Shown piece by piece: positions 43,724 to 54,352 of a stretch of DNA of 64,000 nt. The stretch covers positions 558,001-622,000 of the forward strand of contig BLAL01000066.1 of assembly GCA_015698045.1 (NCBI GenBank), in the 5' to 3' direction. This stretch comes from Rhizophagus clarus (Eukaryota; Glomeromycota; Glomeromycetes; Glomerales; Glomeraceae). The position numbers were made by a program, and so were the translations under genes. Under the pieces are notes generated by a model, which was not told the DNA's origin, searched no databases, and saw only the letters and a program-made list of their open reading frames with translations. Within the stretch, counting starts at the first letter, position 1; every line of letters begins with the position of its first letter.

Positions 43724-44505
43724 GTAAGTCTTTTACGTCTCTTTCTCTTGTTATTTTATTTTTCTTTTAAGATGATATTAACCGTTTTCTTTTTCTTTTT
43801 TCTATGGGTGGGTGTTCTGGCTTTTCTTTCATTTTTTTATTTCTCTTATTTTCATGGTTTCTTTGTTTCTTTTTTTCATTGTTTCTTTTGTTTCTTTCCA
43901 TGGTTCTTTCATTGATCTTTTGTGGTTCCCTTTGTTATTCCTTTTATTGATCATTTGTTCCTTTTGTCATTGTTTCTTTCATTGCCTTTTTGGTTTCTTT
44001 CATTGATTTTTGGTTTCTTTCGTTGCTTTTTTTCATTTCTTTAATTTATCTTTGGTTTCTTTCATTGCTTTTTCCATTTCTTTCATTGATCTTTGATTTC
44101 TTTCATTGCTTTTTTTATTTCTCTCATTACTCTTTGGCTTCTTTTGTTGCTTTTTTTTCATTCCCTTTATTGATTTTCATTCCCCTTTTGCTTCCTTTCA
44201 TTCTCTTTTATTCCCCCTGTTTTTTTTCATTCGCTATTTGTTTCTTTCATTCCTTTTAATTCCATCTTTGTTTTTTTTATTTTTTTTCATTCTCTTTATT
44301 CCTTTTCATTTCCCTTTTGTTTTCTCATTCATTTTTATTCTTTTTTTGTTTCATTCATTCCTTTTCACTATCCTTTATCTTTTTTGTTCCTTCTTCATTT
44401 CTCTTTGATTATCTTTGCTTCCCTTCATCCCTTTTCATTTATCTCTTCTTTCCTTTATTCTTCTGTCATCCTTTCTTACTGTATTTTCTATTCTTATATA
44501 TTGCA
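43724..44505 (+). repeat. polypyrimidine tract on plus strand
   Basis: About 750 bp of almost pure T/C with TTTCTTTCATTGCTTTTT-type repeats, ending with TATTGCAG at 44498-44505. This is the mirror of the purine tracts at 18.7, 50.2, 58.4 and 59.1 kb. It may act as a very long polypyrimidine tract before the acceptor at 44505. Phe-rich frames in it are composition artefacts. Confidence 0.7.
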
Positions 44506-44985
44506 GTGCATTTGCAATTAGTACAGAACTATAGCATTAATATTACAGTTAAAATTGTGCAATTGTGGTTCAATTTTTTTATAAAATCATATATACATTG
44601 TGGTGTAATTTTTTTTCTTTTGATTAAAATATAATTTCTTTCATACAATTTTCTTTTATAGTGATATTAATTATTATTCAACAAATTATTAAATGTGAAA
44701 TTGTCTTTGTAATTATAGATTTTATAGATTGTAACGTTAAAGTTTTTTTCTTTTTTGTTTGACTAAATATCATTACTATCATATTACCAGTTACGGTATA
44801 TTAAATCTAGCCAAAATTATGTTAAATCTAGCCAAAATTATGTTAATTCTGGCCAAAATTAAAATCGTCCTAAATTGCATTTTTTAAAATTGTACGCACT
44901 TTTTTTGGATTATTATATTGTATATCTTTAACTTTTATAATACATTGTATAACAAAATTTAATATATTTGGATGATGAAATAAAT
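44506..44985. other. AT-rich stretch with 22-bp tandem repeat
   Basis: Three copies of a 21-22 bp unit, TTAAATCTAGCCAAAATTATG, occupy about 44802-44862 (the third has TTCTGG for TCTAG). No gene seen. Confidence 0.55.
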
Positions 44986-45436
44986 CTGCCGATATGCTAC
45001 CGAGTCCAGCCCAGAACAATTAAGTAAACATAACAAAGAGCTTGATGCATCATTGCAGGATCAGAATGCCTGAAAATGTGTTAAAGTTCTCCTAACCTGA
45101 CGTAAATATAGTAAAGAAAAGAAAGAGGCTCTCCTACCCGATAAGAGAAAAGAAAAACTGATAATAGAGAAAAGGACAGAATATTGTGCTAAAGCCGGTA
45201 ATAAGTGGGTCATTTTCTGTCATAATATGGAATTGGGACCAAAAAACAATAATAAAAAAAAAGTTATAGCATCCGCCTCAGGCCAATATCGATTTTGTGA
45301 GGAATTAGCAAAAACCAGAGTGGATCCTGAAATTATTAATAACTATGCCAGAGATCCAGCTCTTATTCAACAATCTAATAAAATCCAAAAAGAGTGCTGA
45401 CAGCTACGTGAGCTCGTTGATGAAAATGATCAATAG
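44986..45436 (+). pseudogene. unknown protein, single frame with three in-frame TGA codons
   Basis: The frame ATESSPEQLSKHNKEL, KEALLPDKRKEKLIIEKRTE, CAKAGNKWVIFCHNM, SASGQYRFCEELAKTRVDPE, NNYARDPALIQQSNKIQKEC, QLRELVDENDQ runs to a TAG at 45434-45436. It is interrupted only by TGA after NA, after LLT and after KEC. No upstream ATG survives in frame. It resembles a small charged helical protein; I do not recognise a family. The TGA-only damage matches neighbouring genes. Confidence 0.45.
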
Positions 45437-45504
45437 ATCAAAGGAGTTTATTAATTTTATTTTTTCGTTCGCTTAAGATCTAGCATATAGAATATACCAC
45501 AAAA

Positions 45505-45944
45505 ATGGCAACTGATCTAAATTAATCATCTGATAGTACACATAGTAAGCAGGGAGTCATCCCAAGTACAGAAAAAGCCGTTAGGGATGAGCAAAATTTG
45601 AAAGTATATAATGTGCTTTCTGGAGAAGTTATGACGCTAGTAAAAAAGCTAGTTAATTATCATTCCGAGAATAATAGCTTAAAAAAATGGTAAAAAGATT
45701 AGAGAGAGATGTAAAGTCCTTAGAGACTGAATTAGAAAATCTGGACGAATGTGTAGATAGGGAAACTGTGGTCGACTTAATTCATGAAATAGTTCCCTCG
45801 CTGATTAATAAAAAAAGTAAGGGATCTGCCTATTCGTTTAAGTCTTCTGAAGAATCTGATTCAGATGATACACATGTAATAAAAAAGCGAAAGGATGTTG
45901 CTTATGCTTTGGCACCTTTAGTTAAGCAAGGAAAGAGGATATGA
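45505..45944 (+). pseudogene. coiled-coil protein, one stop and one frameshift
   Basis: ATG at 45505 opens MATDLN, then TAA, then SSDSTHSKQGVIPSTEKAV and VYNVLSGEVMTLVKKLV. At the A-run near 45681-45687 the frame shifts and continues as KRLERDVKSLETELENLDE (heptad-like Leu spacing, a likely coiled coil), VVDLIHEIVPSLINKK and a Ser/Asp-rich segment, to a TGA at 45942-45944. Family unknown. Confidence 0.45.
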
Positions 45945-46043
45945 CCAAGAAAGGTCAAGCGGGTGGTATTTTTAGAGAGATGAATCAGGCACTTTACATA
46001 AATTTCGGTCAGAAATATTAAGTTTATCAGATAAATAATCAAA

Positions 46044-46304
46044 ATGGAAAGTGACCAGCTGAAGGCATTCAGGGTAAACCATCTGATAGCCTTAACCAAT
46101 GCCCCATCCAAGTCAAGTTCATCTGAGACTAGTTTGTCTGAATCAAGCTCATCTGACACTAGTTCGTCATCTGGGAGTAGTTCCTCTGAGACTAGTTCAT
46201 CTGAATCAAGTTCATCCAAGAGTAGTTCCTCTGAGACTAGCTCATCCAAATCCAGTTCATCTGATTCTGATATTGATAAAATAGTAAACATGATTAAGTA
46301 TTAA
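46044..46304 (+). CDS. small Ser-rich low-complexity protein
   Basis: 86 codons: MESDQLKAFRVNHLIALTNA followed by about 12 repeats of the (S/T)SSSE(T/S) kind and a charged end DSDIDKIVNMIKY. Encoded by an imperfect repeat of TCATCTGA(G/A)TCAAG-like units. It could be an independent gene or a fragment of the disrupted gene just upstream; only 99 bp separate them. No function can be given. Confidence 0.35.
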   Translation: MESDQLKAFRVNHLIALTNAPSKSSSSETSLSESSSSDTSSSSGSSSSETSSSESSSSKSSSSETSSSKSSSSDSDIDKIVNMIKY

Positions 46305-46461
46305 AGGATTCAGGAGCGCTTAGCCTGAAAGATAGATCAGGAAAAAAATGCATATAATAAAAATAGGGCTAATTAGCTATTCAATAAATGCCAGTCTGAA
46401 GTGATGGATAGAGGTTTATTTTTTTCTGATCGAAAGGTATCCTAGCTATATAAATAAAACA

Positions 46462-46734
46462 ATGCATACAGACAATTTACTTGATCTTCTTCCGCCGAAA
46501 ATAATATCATTTATTCTAAAGTATCTTCCAGCACAGGAACTAAAGAATTCTCACAGTATAAATAATATATGGGAAAGAGAGGCGAATCTTGAATGGCACA
46601 AAAGGTTGGAATTTTTATTTGGGAGAATAGTTCAAGGCAATTATACAATAAAGGAATATTATTCGAAAATGAAAGAGTGTAATTTAAGTAAAGACTATCC
46701 AGAAGGGCTTTTTAAAAATCTATGTTTACTTTAG
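46462..46734 (+). CDS. short F-box-like protein
   Basis: 90 codons. LLDLLPPKIISFILKYLPAQ (residues 6-25) followed by LKNSHSINNIWEREANLEWH fits an F-box: hydrophobic start, Pro-Pro, and a Trp-centred second half. F-box proteins bind Skp1 and present substrates to SCF ubiquitin ligases. It stops after the F-box region, with no substrate-binding repeats, so it may be a truncated member of the expanded fungal F-box family. Tandem with the F-box/LRR gene at 46893. Confidence 0.5.
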   Translation: MHTDNLLDLLPPKIISFILKYLPAQELKNSHSINNIWEREANLEWHKRLEFLFGRIVQGNYTIKEYYSKMKECNLSKDYPEGLFKNLCLL

Positions 46735-46892
46735 TGAACTTATCACCTGAGAATAAATTTAAAGTTTGTTTGGATGGGCTATTAGTATATGCACTTGCGT
46801 TAGATGACATAGTGGAAAGGCTTAGTCTGGAGCAGTGATCTACCAGCGAACTAGGCTCAGCTAATTTATTTTTTCGATTAAAGATATAACAT

Positions 46893-47813
46893 ATGTTATT
46901 TATGGCGCATACAGGCATTTTTAATATACAGGAATTACTAGAGCAGATTTTACATTTCTTATTGATAGATAAATCTCTATACCCTGCTCTATTTGTTAGC
47001 CAGCTTTGGTACAGATGTGGTGCCCCTATCCTATGGAGGCGTATTGAGCTAAAAGGATGGAAAGAAGAAGATCAAACTTGATTAGAAAGATTTTTAAAAA
47101 TAGTACCCAGAAGAGGAAGAAAACCAGTTTATAGCTCAAAACTAACCTATCTTAAAATAACACACTACTATTCACTTTCAAATAAAAAAATCAAAGGCAT
47201 TGTGCATACTTTCCAAAATATAATTCATTTAGATTTTGAAGGAAGTACGGACTGTATTGGTAAAACTCTAAAGCTAATAGCAAAATCATACCCAAATTTG
47301 AAGTATCTTAATATATCCACTTTATGAGGATTACGGGGAAAAAATGATATAGGTCTAACTGCAATCGCAGAATTATGCCACAAACTAGAATATCTAAATA
47401 TCTCTAACCATACAGAATTTTCCAAACAATCAATTTGCAATATTATTCGTTCCTCCCCAAGGCTCCAGCATCTCTACCTTGGCTTTTGTGAAATTACCAA
47501 TATAACTATCAAAGAAATTGCTAAATCTTGTCTTAACATTAAGTATCTCAATTTGGAAGGGTGTATTTATATTAGCAAAGAAGCCGTAGATCAGCTCGTT
47601 TCTCTTAATCCAAATATCCATGTAGAGAATTTTATGGAAACTTTAACGCCTCCTGATTTCATTGGACTGGTTAGAAATCATCTTACACAGAACAATGTTG
47701 CTAGTAGACAGATTTTAGCTCAGAGTCTTCAGAATCTTTTAGATCGAGATAACTTGCAGTGGTATTCTGATCCAGGGTTGGCTAGATCAATAGTCTGGAG
47801 CGATGATCATTAA
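46893..47813 (+). pseudogene. F-box/LRR protein with two in-frame TGA codons
   Basis: One frame of 306 codons broken by TGA at 47079-47081 and 47325-47327. N-terminal F-box: IQELLEQILHFLLIDKSLYP, LFVSQLWYRCGAPILWRRIE. Then leucine-rich repeats of cysteine-containing type: [99 protein letters not shown]. This is the SCF adaptor architecture seen in hundreds of paralogues in arbuscular mycorrhizal fungi (recalled, not searched). The C-terminal 60 residues are not LRR. Start ATG 46893 is followed two codons later by a second Met. Confidence 0.75.
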
Positions 47814-47871
47814 TTAGATTTTTGCTGAGCCACATGCATGTACAGTGCTTCTGTATGACAAAAAATATAGA

Positions 47872-48537
47872 TTAGCTAACCTGTTCTAGACATGGGCACT
47901 GATCGGTGTTAGCTGGATTTTTGACGAATATTTCGTGCAATTGCTGAGGAGAGACCTTTGGAAATAATGGAAGCCCCTCTCCAGTAAACATAATTTTCTT
48001 TACACCCATTTCACCATATTTCAGTAATATCACGTCTGGATCATCTTCTAAGGGACTGTGGAATTCCTTAAACTTTCGGAGTTGTGCTCTTACATTCTCA
48101 TTGACTTCTTCTGCCCTTGCTTGATTAGAATAACCAATAATATCGAGTTCATCCTGAATTTCTATTATATCCTCTTCCAAATACATAAGCAAATTTAATA
48201 TTTCACTAAATGAAACATCTGCAGAAACTTTATTGCTTCAGAGTGCCTCTTCTAGAATGGGATTATTATCGATGCTGAGATTCTCCTGTATCAGTATTAA
48301 ATCCCTTACCAATTCTAACAACAATTCGTACAAATCAGCAAGTGTTTTCCCCATGAGCTCAGAATCTAGAGGCACTACTAATTTATTTGCATTACCACCA
48401 ATGGTTACCAGAGGTAATATACTGAGTTTTCTTTCAGCTTGGCGCTCCTGAATGGCTACTATATTCTTCTTCTTATATAAAAGCACTCCATAAAACTGAG
48501 CAAGTGTTTCTTTCATAAGAGTATTGTTATTCGCCAT
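47872..48537 (-). pseudogene. uncharacterised acidic helical protein with one TGA
   Basis: Minus-strand frame of 222 codons from ATG 48537 (MANNNTLMKETLAQFYGVLL) to 47872, broken only by TGA at 48238-48240. Contains KTLADLYELLLELVRDLILI, EDIIEIQDELDIIGYSNQ, VILLKYGEMGVKKIMF and ends PANTDQCPCLEQVS. Predominantly helical and acidic; no domain recognised. Convergent with the F-box/LRR gene, 58 bp apart. With a single damaged codon it may be a recent loss or a sequencing issue. Confidence 0.5.
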
Positions 48538-49200
48538 GATTGCTAATAGTAAAGTAATATATTTAATGTGAAAAATTTTACCGAAGGTGCCTATGGGCTA
48601 TGGCTGAGTCCAGAATACTGATCATCAGTCCAAGGTCGGTGATTGCCAGCTCGGAAGAATTCGCTGGGCCACACAAAAATAGGCTGATCACATAATAGGT
48701 CTGTGCGACATATTAATTTCGCATATATATATTCGCTAACCAGTATCTCTATTTTTTCTCAAACAATCATAAGAAAATGTGAAAGAAGGTCTACACGTAA
48801 CACAGGACCAGCTCTAAAAGTAAATATTAACATCAAAAGCATATGTTATGAAGGGCTGAGGGACTCGCAATTTTGAGATCGCTGGGCGTAAGACCAGCTA
48901 TGTGTCTCTCCGGTAGATCTCCATGTGAAAAGGTATGAAGATTCCATTTGCATGTGCTTTCAAAGGACTCTTGGCATCAGACGATAATACTAATTATGCC
49001 TCATACCTCTTTAACTTCGGCCTGGCGCTCTTTTTCTCAGCAAGATATAAAGCATGTAGGTGTATGTGGAAGTTCAGCCAACTTTCCGCCAAAAACTTTC
49101 CCAGAGAAAATAACGCAAATAAGGTATGTATATGCCAGATGTTATGAATGTATGGGAACAGGTTTTTCTCACTATGGGCTCTTGTATTTAGGAAAGCAAG
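48538..49200. other. intergenic stretch between divergent genes
   Basis: Lies between the minus-strand gene ending its 5' side at 48537 and the plus-strand CRN-type gene. Open frames at 48935-49147 and 48948-49250 overlap in two frames and show no domain. Holds the presumed promoters of both genes; no clear TATA element. Confidence 0.4.
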
Positions 49201-49515
49201 ATGACCGATATTACTCTCAATTGTCTTCTTTTACCTCGCGAGATAGGTGATAGATCAAATCTATCAGAAGGAAGTATTACTACACTTAAAATCTCTACCG
49301 GCGAAACAGTTGATCAGTTAAGGATTATGATTAGAGAAAGGTGGCCACATTTATTTGAAAAGGTTCCTCCTGCCAGCATTTTACTCTGGAAGATCAATGA
49401 TACCGAGGGAGTTACATCATTTGAAAAACAAATTGAAGTATATTCTCGTGGGAAACGTCTAAATGAAACAGGAATGCCTCCACATGATTTGATTTCTAAG
49501 CATTTCTCTGAATAA
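49201..49515 (+). CDS. Crinkler (CRN)-type N-terminal domain protein, short
   Basis: 104 codons. MTDITLNCLLLPREIGDRSN, TTLKISTGETVDQLRIMIRE, PHLFEKVPPASILLWKINDT match the ubiquitin-like N-terminal domain of Crinkler/RHS-type effectors, where ITLNCL, a TVxxL helix and a LxLWK strand are the hallmarks. No C-terminal effector domain follows before the stop at 49513-49515, so this is an orphan N-terminus or a truncated gene. Glomeromycotina carry many CRN-like genes. An AATAAA lies about 150 bp downstream (49665-49670). Confidence 0.6.
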   Translation: MTDITLNCLLLPREIGDRSNLSEGSITTLKISTGETVDQLRIMIRERWPHLFEKVPPASILLWKINDTEGVTSFEKQIEVYSRGKRLNETGMPPHDLISKHFSE

Positions 49516-50225
49516 CTCCCTAATGATAAAATTCATATTTATATATTTATTTAAAACATCATGTAATAGCGATAGGCCTTAGCCACGAAGTATAGTCGTG
49601 CATAGCGCCTTCGACCAATTTTTATGTATTGTAAGCCGACTTCCGGCAACATTTTTTATTTCATAAATAAAGTACTATTATTGTACTGTACATGTGATTA
49701 GTTGTCTATTCTTAAAATATCTTATCTGAAAATAAAAGGTAAGTATTTATAATAAAAAAATATTAGCTAATATATATTACTATTTTAATTTTATTTTAAT
49801 GATTTTATTACTATTGGATTTATTTAATAAAAAAAAATCTAATAATAATAACATTATATTTTTAGTATTAATATTATAAAAAATATATTTTATTATAAAT
49901 TACTTATAAATTAAATAAGAAATGTTTAGGATTTTAAAATTATTATTTATTATTTAGAATTAAAATATTATAAAAATTTATTATTTGTTATATATTTTAT
50001 TTTATAATTTATAAATTAATTACTTTTTTTTTAAAAAATAAAATATAATTTATATAAAATATATTTTTTATTAGAATGTTAATTTATGATAACCCTGTCA
50101 CTATGGAGACGCCCTATCATATGATTTTATAAAATTTTTTTTTTGTATTTACTGTTTATAAATTATGCAATTTATATTTAATTTTAAATTTTATATACTA
50201 AAATATCATTATACCATTTTTTATT
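49516..50225. other. AT-rich gene-free stretch
   Basis: Poly(A) signal candidate at 49665-49670 for the CRN-type gene; the rest is AT-rich with no coding or repeat signal I can name. Confidence 0.5.
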
Positions 50226-50227
50226 TT

Positions 50228-51330
50228 CAAGAAAAAAGACATGTTAATAAAAAAACAGGAATCACTGTACAATAAAAAAAGAATAAGCAACAAGAGTAAT
50301 GAAAGAAAAAAAAACAAAAAGAAATGAAATAGGAAATAAAAAAAGTAAGGGAAAATAAAAAGAGATAAAAATGATAAAGAGAAAATGAAAGAGATTGAGA
50401 ATAATTAAAAGAAAATATAAACCATGAAAACAAACAAAAAAAAACAAATGAAATGAAAGAAACAAAAATAAAAAGTGGAAAGAGAAAGGTAAGTGAAATA
50501 AACAAAAACAATAAAGGAAAAGTAAAGGAGAATAAAATAACAAAAGGTAATGAAAGAAATGAAGAGAAATAAAAGAAGATGAAAAGAAACAAAAAAAATA
50601 AATAATAAGTGAAAAGAAAAAATTTAAAAACAAAAAGAGAGAATCAAGAGAAAAGAAAAAAAAACAAATAATGAAGAGGAGACTAAAAGAAACAATTGAA
50701 AGAAAGAATTAAAGAAAATGAAAAGGAAAGGATTAAAAAAAATAAAAAAGAGAATAAAAAGAAAATCAAGAGAAACAAAAATAGAGAATAAGGGAAACAA
50801 AAAAGAAACAAGAAAAACTGAAAATAGAATCAAGGGAAGCAAAAAAGAATTAAGAAGAACAAAGAAGAACAAAAAGAAATCAAGAAGAAAGAAGAGAACA
50901 GAAGAAGGAATTAAAAAAACTGAAAGAGAAAATAAAAAAAATGAAAAAGGAAATTAAAAGAAATAAAAAAAAACAGGAAAATTAAAAAAAGTGAAGAAAC
51001 GAAGAGAAAGAAATAAGAGTAAAGAGAAACAAAAGAATAAAATAAATTAGTGAAGTGGTAATTAAATAAATGAACAAAAAAAAGCCTATCTTATTATTAA
51101 CTGCAGAAAAAAACCAATAAACTTAATAAAAAACAAAATAAAATTAATAAAAAAAGAAATGTAAAAAATGAAATGAGCAAATAAAAAAAAAACTTTGATT
51201 AAAAACCTAAAAGGAGTGAAATATAATTAGTAAAAAACAAGTTATAAGAAACAAAAAAAGAAAAAAAAAAGCTAAGTAAAGGAGTAAAGAAAAAATATTA
51301 GAAGTGATAATCTAATAAACAAATAAACAG
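50228..51330. repeat. purine-rich tract with AAATGAAAGAAA-type repeats
   Basis: About 1.1 kb of A/G-rich plus strand, similar in kind to 18.7-19.5 kb and 58.4-59.8 kb. It may be the interior of another non-autonomous element, but no terminal repeats or duplications were found. Phe-rich and Lys-rich frames here are artefacts of composition. Confidence 0.6.
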
Positions 51331-51835
51331 GATGCATATAATTACGTAACTAATCAAAATTTATTTGTTCATATGATAACAGAAATGTTATGATAATTAA
51401 GTCACTAATGATATTTTCCCTTTTTATTATTATATTTATATAAATAATATTATAATAAAGTTTTATTTATATTATATAAGTTGATTTTTGAAATTAAACC
51501 TTTGCATTTATACAATTAATATTTTTATATAAACAAAATTATCAATTATATAAAAATAATAAATCTACATTATTTAATATATTATAAATAAAATCAATTA
51601 TTATATAATTTTTTTTAAGATATTAAAAATAAAATTCTTTATTAAATTAAAATAAGACTAGATTATAATTATTTCCAATCAAAAGAAATATTTTTAATCT
51701 AAAAAACCAGTCTGAACATTTACTACAAAAATAATTAATATATAAAAAATGTAATAATTATAAAAAAAAAAAGAAATAAATTGCAAAAAATTAGGCAAAT
51801 TGTTAAATAAATTACTTTAATCCTGTATTATTAAT
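51331..51835. other. AT-rich gene-free stretch
   Basis: Nothing recognisable beyond very high A/T content. Confidence 0.5.
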
Positions 51836-53055
51836 ATATTTATAAAAAAAATACATTTTTTATACTAATATTCTCTTATTTTTATAAATTTAACTATATG
51901 TAAAATAAATTTTAGTTTAATGAAATTACTCTTTATTATACATGAAACTGAAATTGATTAATTTTAACCTTCAAAATAGTCAAAATAGTCAAAATGATTT
52001 TGACCTGAACTCCTTTAAAAGTCAAAATAACCAAAATTACATTATTATCATATGATTTTTATAGTAAACAATAATATTAAAATTCAAAGTTAAGTTATCT
52101 TCGCATTTAATAATCTGATTTTTATGATCTTTACATGATTGGATTCAGCTTATCAAAAGAATTCTAATGATATGTGTTGCATCTTTGTAACATTAATATT
52201 GACAGAGTTATTCATGTTTAAAATTTGGTATTAAATTATAATTATAAAAATTATATGATTATGATGTAATTTTAACTATTTCAACTTTAATTTTGATTTT
52301 TAACCTTCTCAAGTCAAAATATTTTAACTTTTGGATTTTAATTTTGACTTCATATATACTTTTTATACTTAAATAAAGCTGTTCAGCAATATCAAAAATA
52401 CTGATCTTAATTTTCTTAAGATTAAATATAATATTTATAAAGAAATTTGTATTTTTCAAATAATACTAATTCTAAATTTTTTTTTTTTCTTTTAACTTTA
52501 AGATATAATTACATCACTTCAATCAAATAAAATTACTCTTTTGGTTTAAGTAAAGTTATTTAGCAAAACTAAATCTACTTACATATTAATTTTTATAATG
52601 ATTGGTATAATATTTATGAAGTATTAGCTATTTTTATATTATCAATTTTTTTGCAAAAAGCTATTTTACAATTTCAAAACATGATTTTACCACTTTAGCC
52701 AAATAAAATTGCCTTTTTTACTTAAGTAAAATTGTTCAGCGGAGTCAACTTTATTTATAATAAATATTTTAGAATAATTAAACTAATATTTGTAAAATAC
52801 GACTAAGTTTTGTACTTTCAATTATTTATCATTTATTTGACTTTTAATTTTAAAGTATAACTTTACTATTTTAGTTACTAAATGAAAAGTTGTTCAGAAC
52901 AGTTAAAAATAATTGTATTTTATTTTTTATAATTCTAGGTATAATATTTATTGAAAAGTTAATATCCCTATAAGTCTATAATAGTACTAATTTTTAAATT
53001 TTTAGTATTTTAAATATTTAAATTAAGTTATTTATTACATTAAAATTTATTTGTA
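51836..53055. mobile_element. relic of AGGACC-type non-autonomous element, copy 3
   Basis: Interior sequence matches copies 1 and 2 in order: ATACATTTTTTATACTAATA, AACTATATGTAAAATAAATT, AAGAAATTTGTATTTTTCAA, ATTAGCTATTTTTATATTAT, CGACTAAGTTTTGTACTTTC. It has about 430 bp of extra AT-rich sequence in the middle (51945-52330) and no terminal repeats. It is cut on the right by a LINE 3' end. Confidence 0.7.
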
Positions 53056-53975
53056 TTTTAATTTTTTTTTTTTTTTTTTTATTATCAACATGGTGGGTCA
53101 TGCTTAATAATACAAATGTTAAGAAATACATAAAAATCTATATAAATATAGATTATTAATAAAATATTTCTCTATTAACTATACTAAAGGAATACAGCTG
53201 ACTAGTTACCATAAATCAATAGTAACATAAATCATAAAAAACTTAAAAATTTAATCAATGATCATCTATATTGAAATATCCATCTATCCATACCTTATAC
53301 TTAGTACTTAATATATTACTCAGATCTTTAATCCTATTATTATCTTTAGTTTTCACAAATTTTGATTTTTTCTTTTGAGAATCTATACCACGTAATTGTT
53401 CTAAGGTAATTTGATGAATATTACAGTATTTCAAAATTAAATATTTAAACTGAAGAACTAATGTATTGATGACTTCTTTCGTGATTTTAAATTTACTTTG
53501 TTCAGGAATCTTTAAATCTTTTAAACATTTACTAAAACTTTTAGGTATAATCCCTTTGGCTAAACATAATATTTCAATGTTTAAGGAATTCCAACAATCA
53601 AGATTATCTATTTTAGCGAAAACTTCATTATGATCACTATTAACATTATCCTGTATCAATGGGATAATCAATTTAAATAATTGATCTTTAGAATTATGAA
53701 CTATCTTTGTTCTAATATTTTGTGTGGCAGAATATAACTATAAATGTTGGTAGGTTTCTAATTCAGTATTACACAACGCACATCTTCAAGTACCAGCGTA
53801 TACTGATGGTGATCTTTTATATAAGTTATCTTAAGTAGGTAACTCTTCAGCATGTAATTTAGTTTTAAAAGAATTAAATTTGAAATCAAATGCAGATGAA
53901 TTATTTATCTTTAATATATACTCATTACTGAAATATATAATAGAAAGTGGTAAAAAATTAATATATTATTTAAAG
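53056..53975 (-). pseudogene. 5'-truncated LINE, ORF2 C-terminus with CCHC motif and poly(A)
   Basis: The T-run 53062-53080 is the poly(A) tail of a minus-strand insertion. Upstream on that strand is FKTKLHAEELPT, then RCALCNTELETYQHL, a C-x2-C...H...C zinc motif of LINE ORF2 C-termini, then a 138-codon open frame (53671-53255, MIIPLIQDNVNSDHNEVF to GYFNIDDH). Only the last 300 or so codons are present, the usual 5' truncation. Different sequence from the LINE at 3.4-18 kb. Confidence 0.7.
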
Positions 53976-54352
53976 TAATATCAACAATTTTTTTTAATTA
54001 TAAAACAAATTTTTTTTTTATATGAAAATAAATTTTAATATTATCGCCGTTTTCGAATTAGTGTGATCGGCACTAAATTTGCTAATTAAATAAAAAATTG
54101 ACTTCGGGACTACAAAAAAAAACTAACATGTGCACATATATAATAATAAATATTATTTGATTAACATCATGCTAAGCCACTGTTGTATCACCTTTTTCAT
54201 AATTTAGTTATCATAGTCGCGTTTTTTCGTTAGTAGCTTATAGACTGGTAAGTAAACGATTCCTAACTAATTCCAAAGATTCCATAAATTCCGAATAATT
54301 ACAAATGTAGTCTGTAATAAACAGTCTTTTATTTTTATAGGTAAACTCAAGT

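Noticed and set aside
44986..48537. Alternative genetic code reading TGA as an amino acid
   Set aside because: Intact frames in the same window (Tc1/mariner transposase, CRN-type gene) need no TGA readthrough, and the lesions fit CGA or TGG decay.
48935..49250. Two overlapping frames of 70 and 100 codons upstream of the CRN-type gene
   Set aside because: They overlap in different frames, share no recognisable motif, and one runs into the CRN start region; more likely leader or intergenic DNA.
50050..51400. Possible inverted-repeat element around the purine tract (CATATGATAA words at both sides)
   Set aside because: The match is about 10 bp with poor extension and no flanking duplication.
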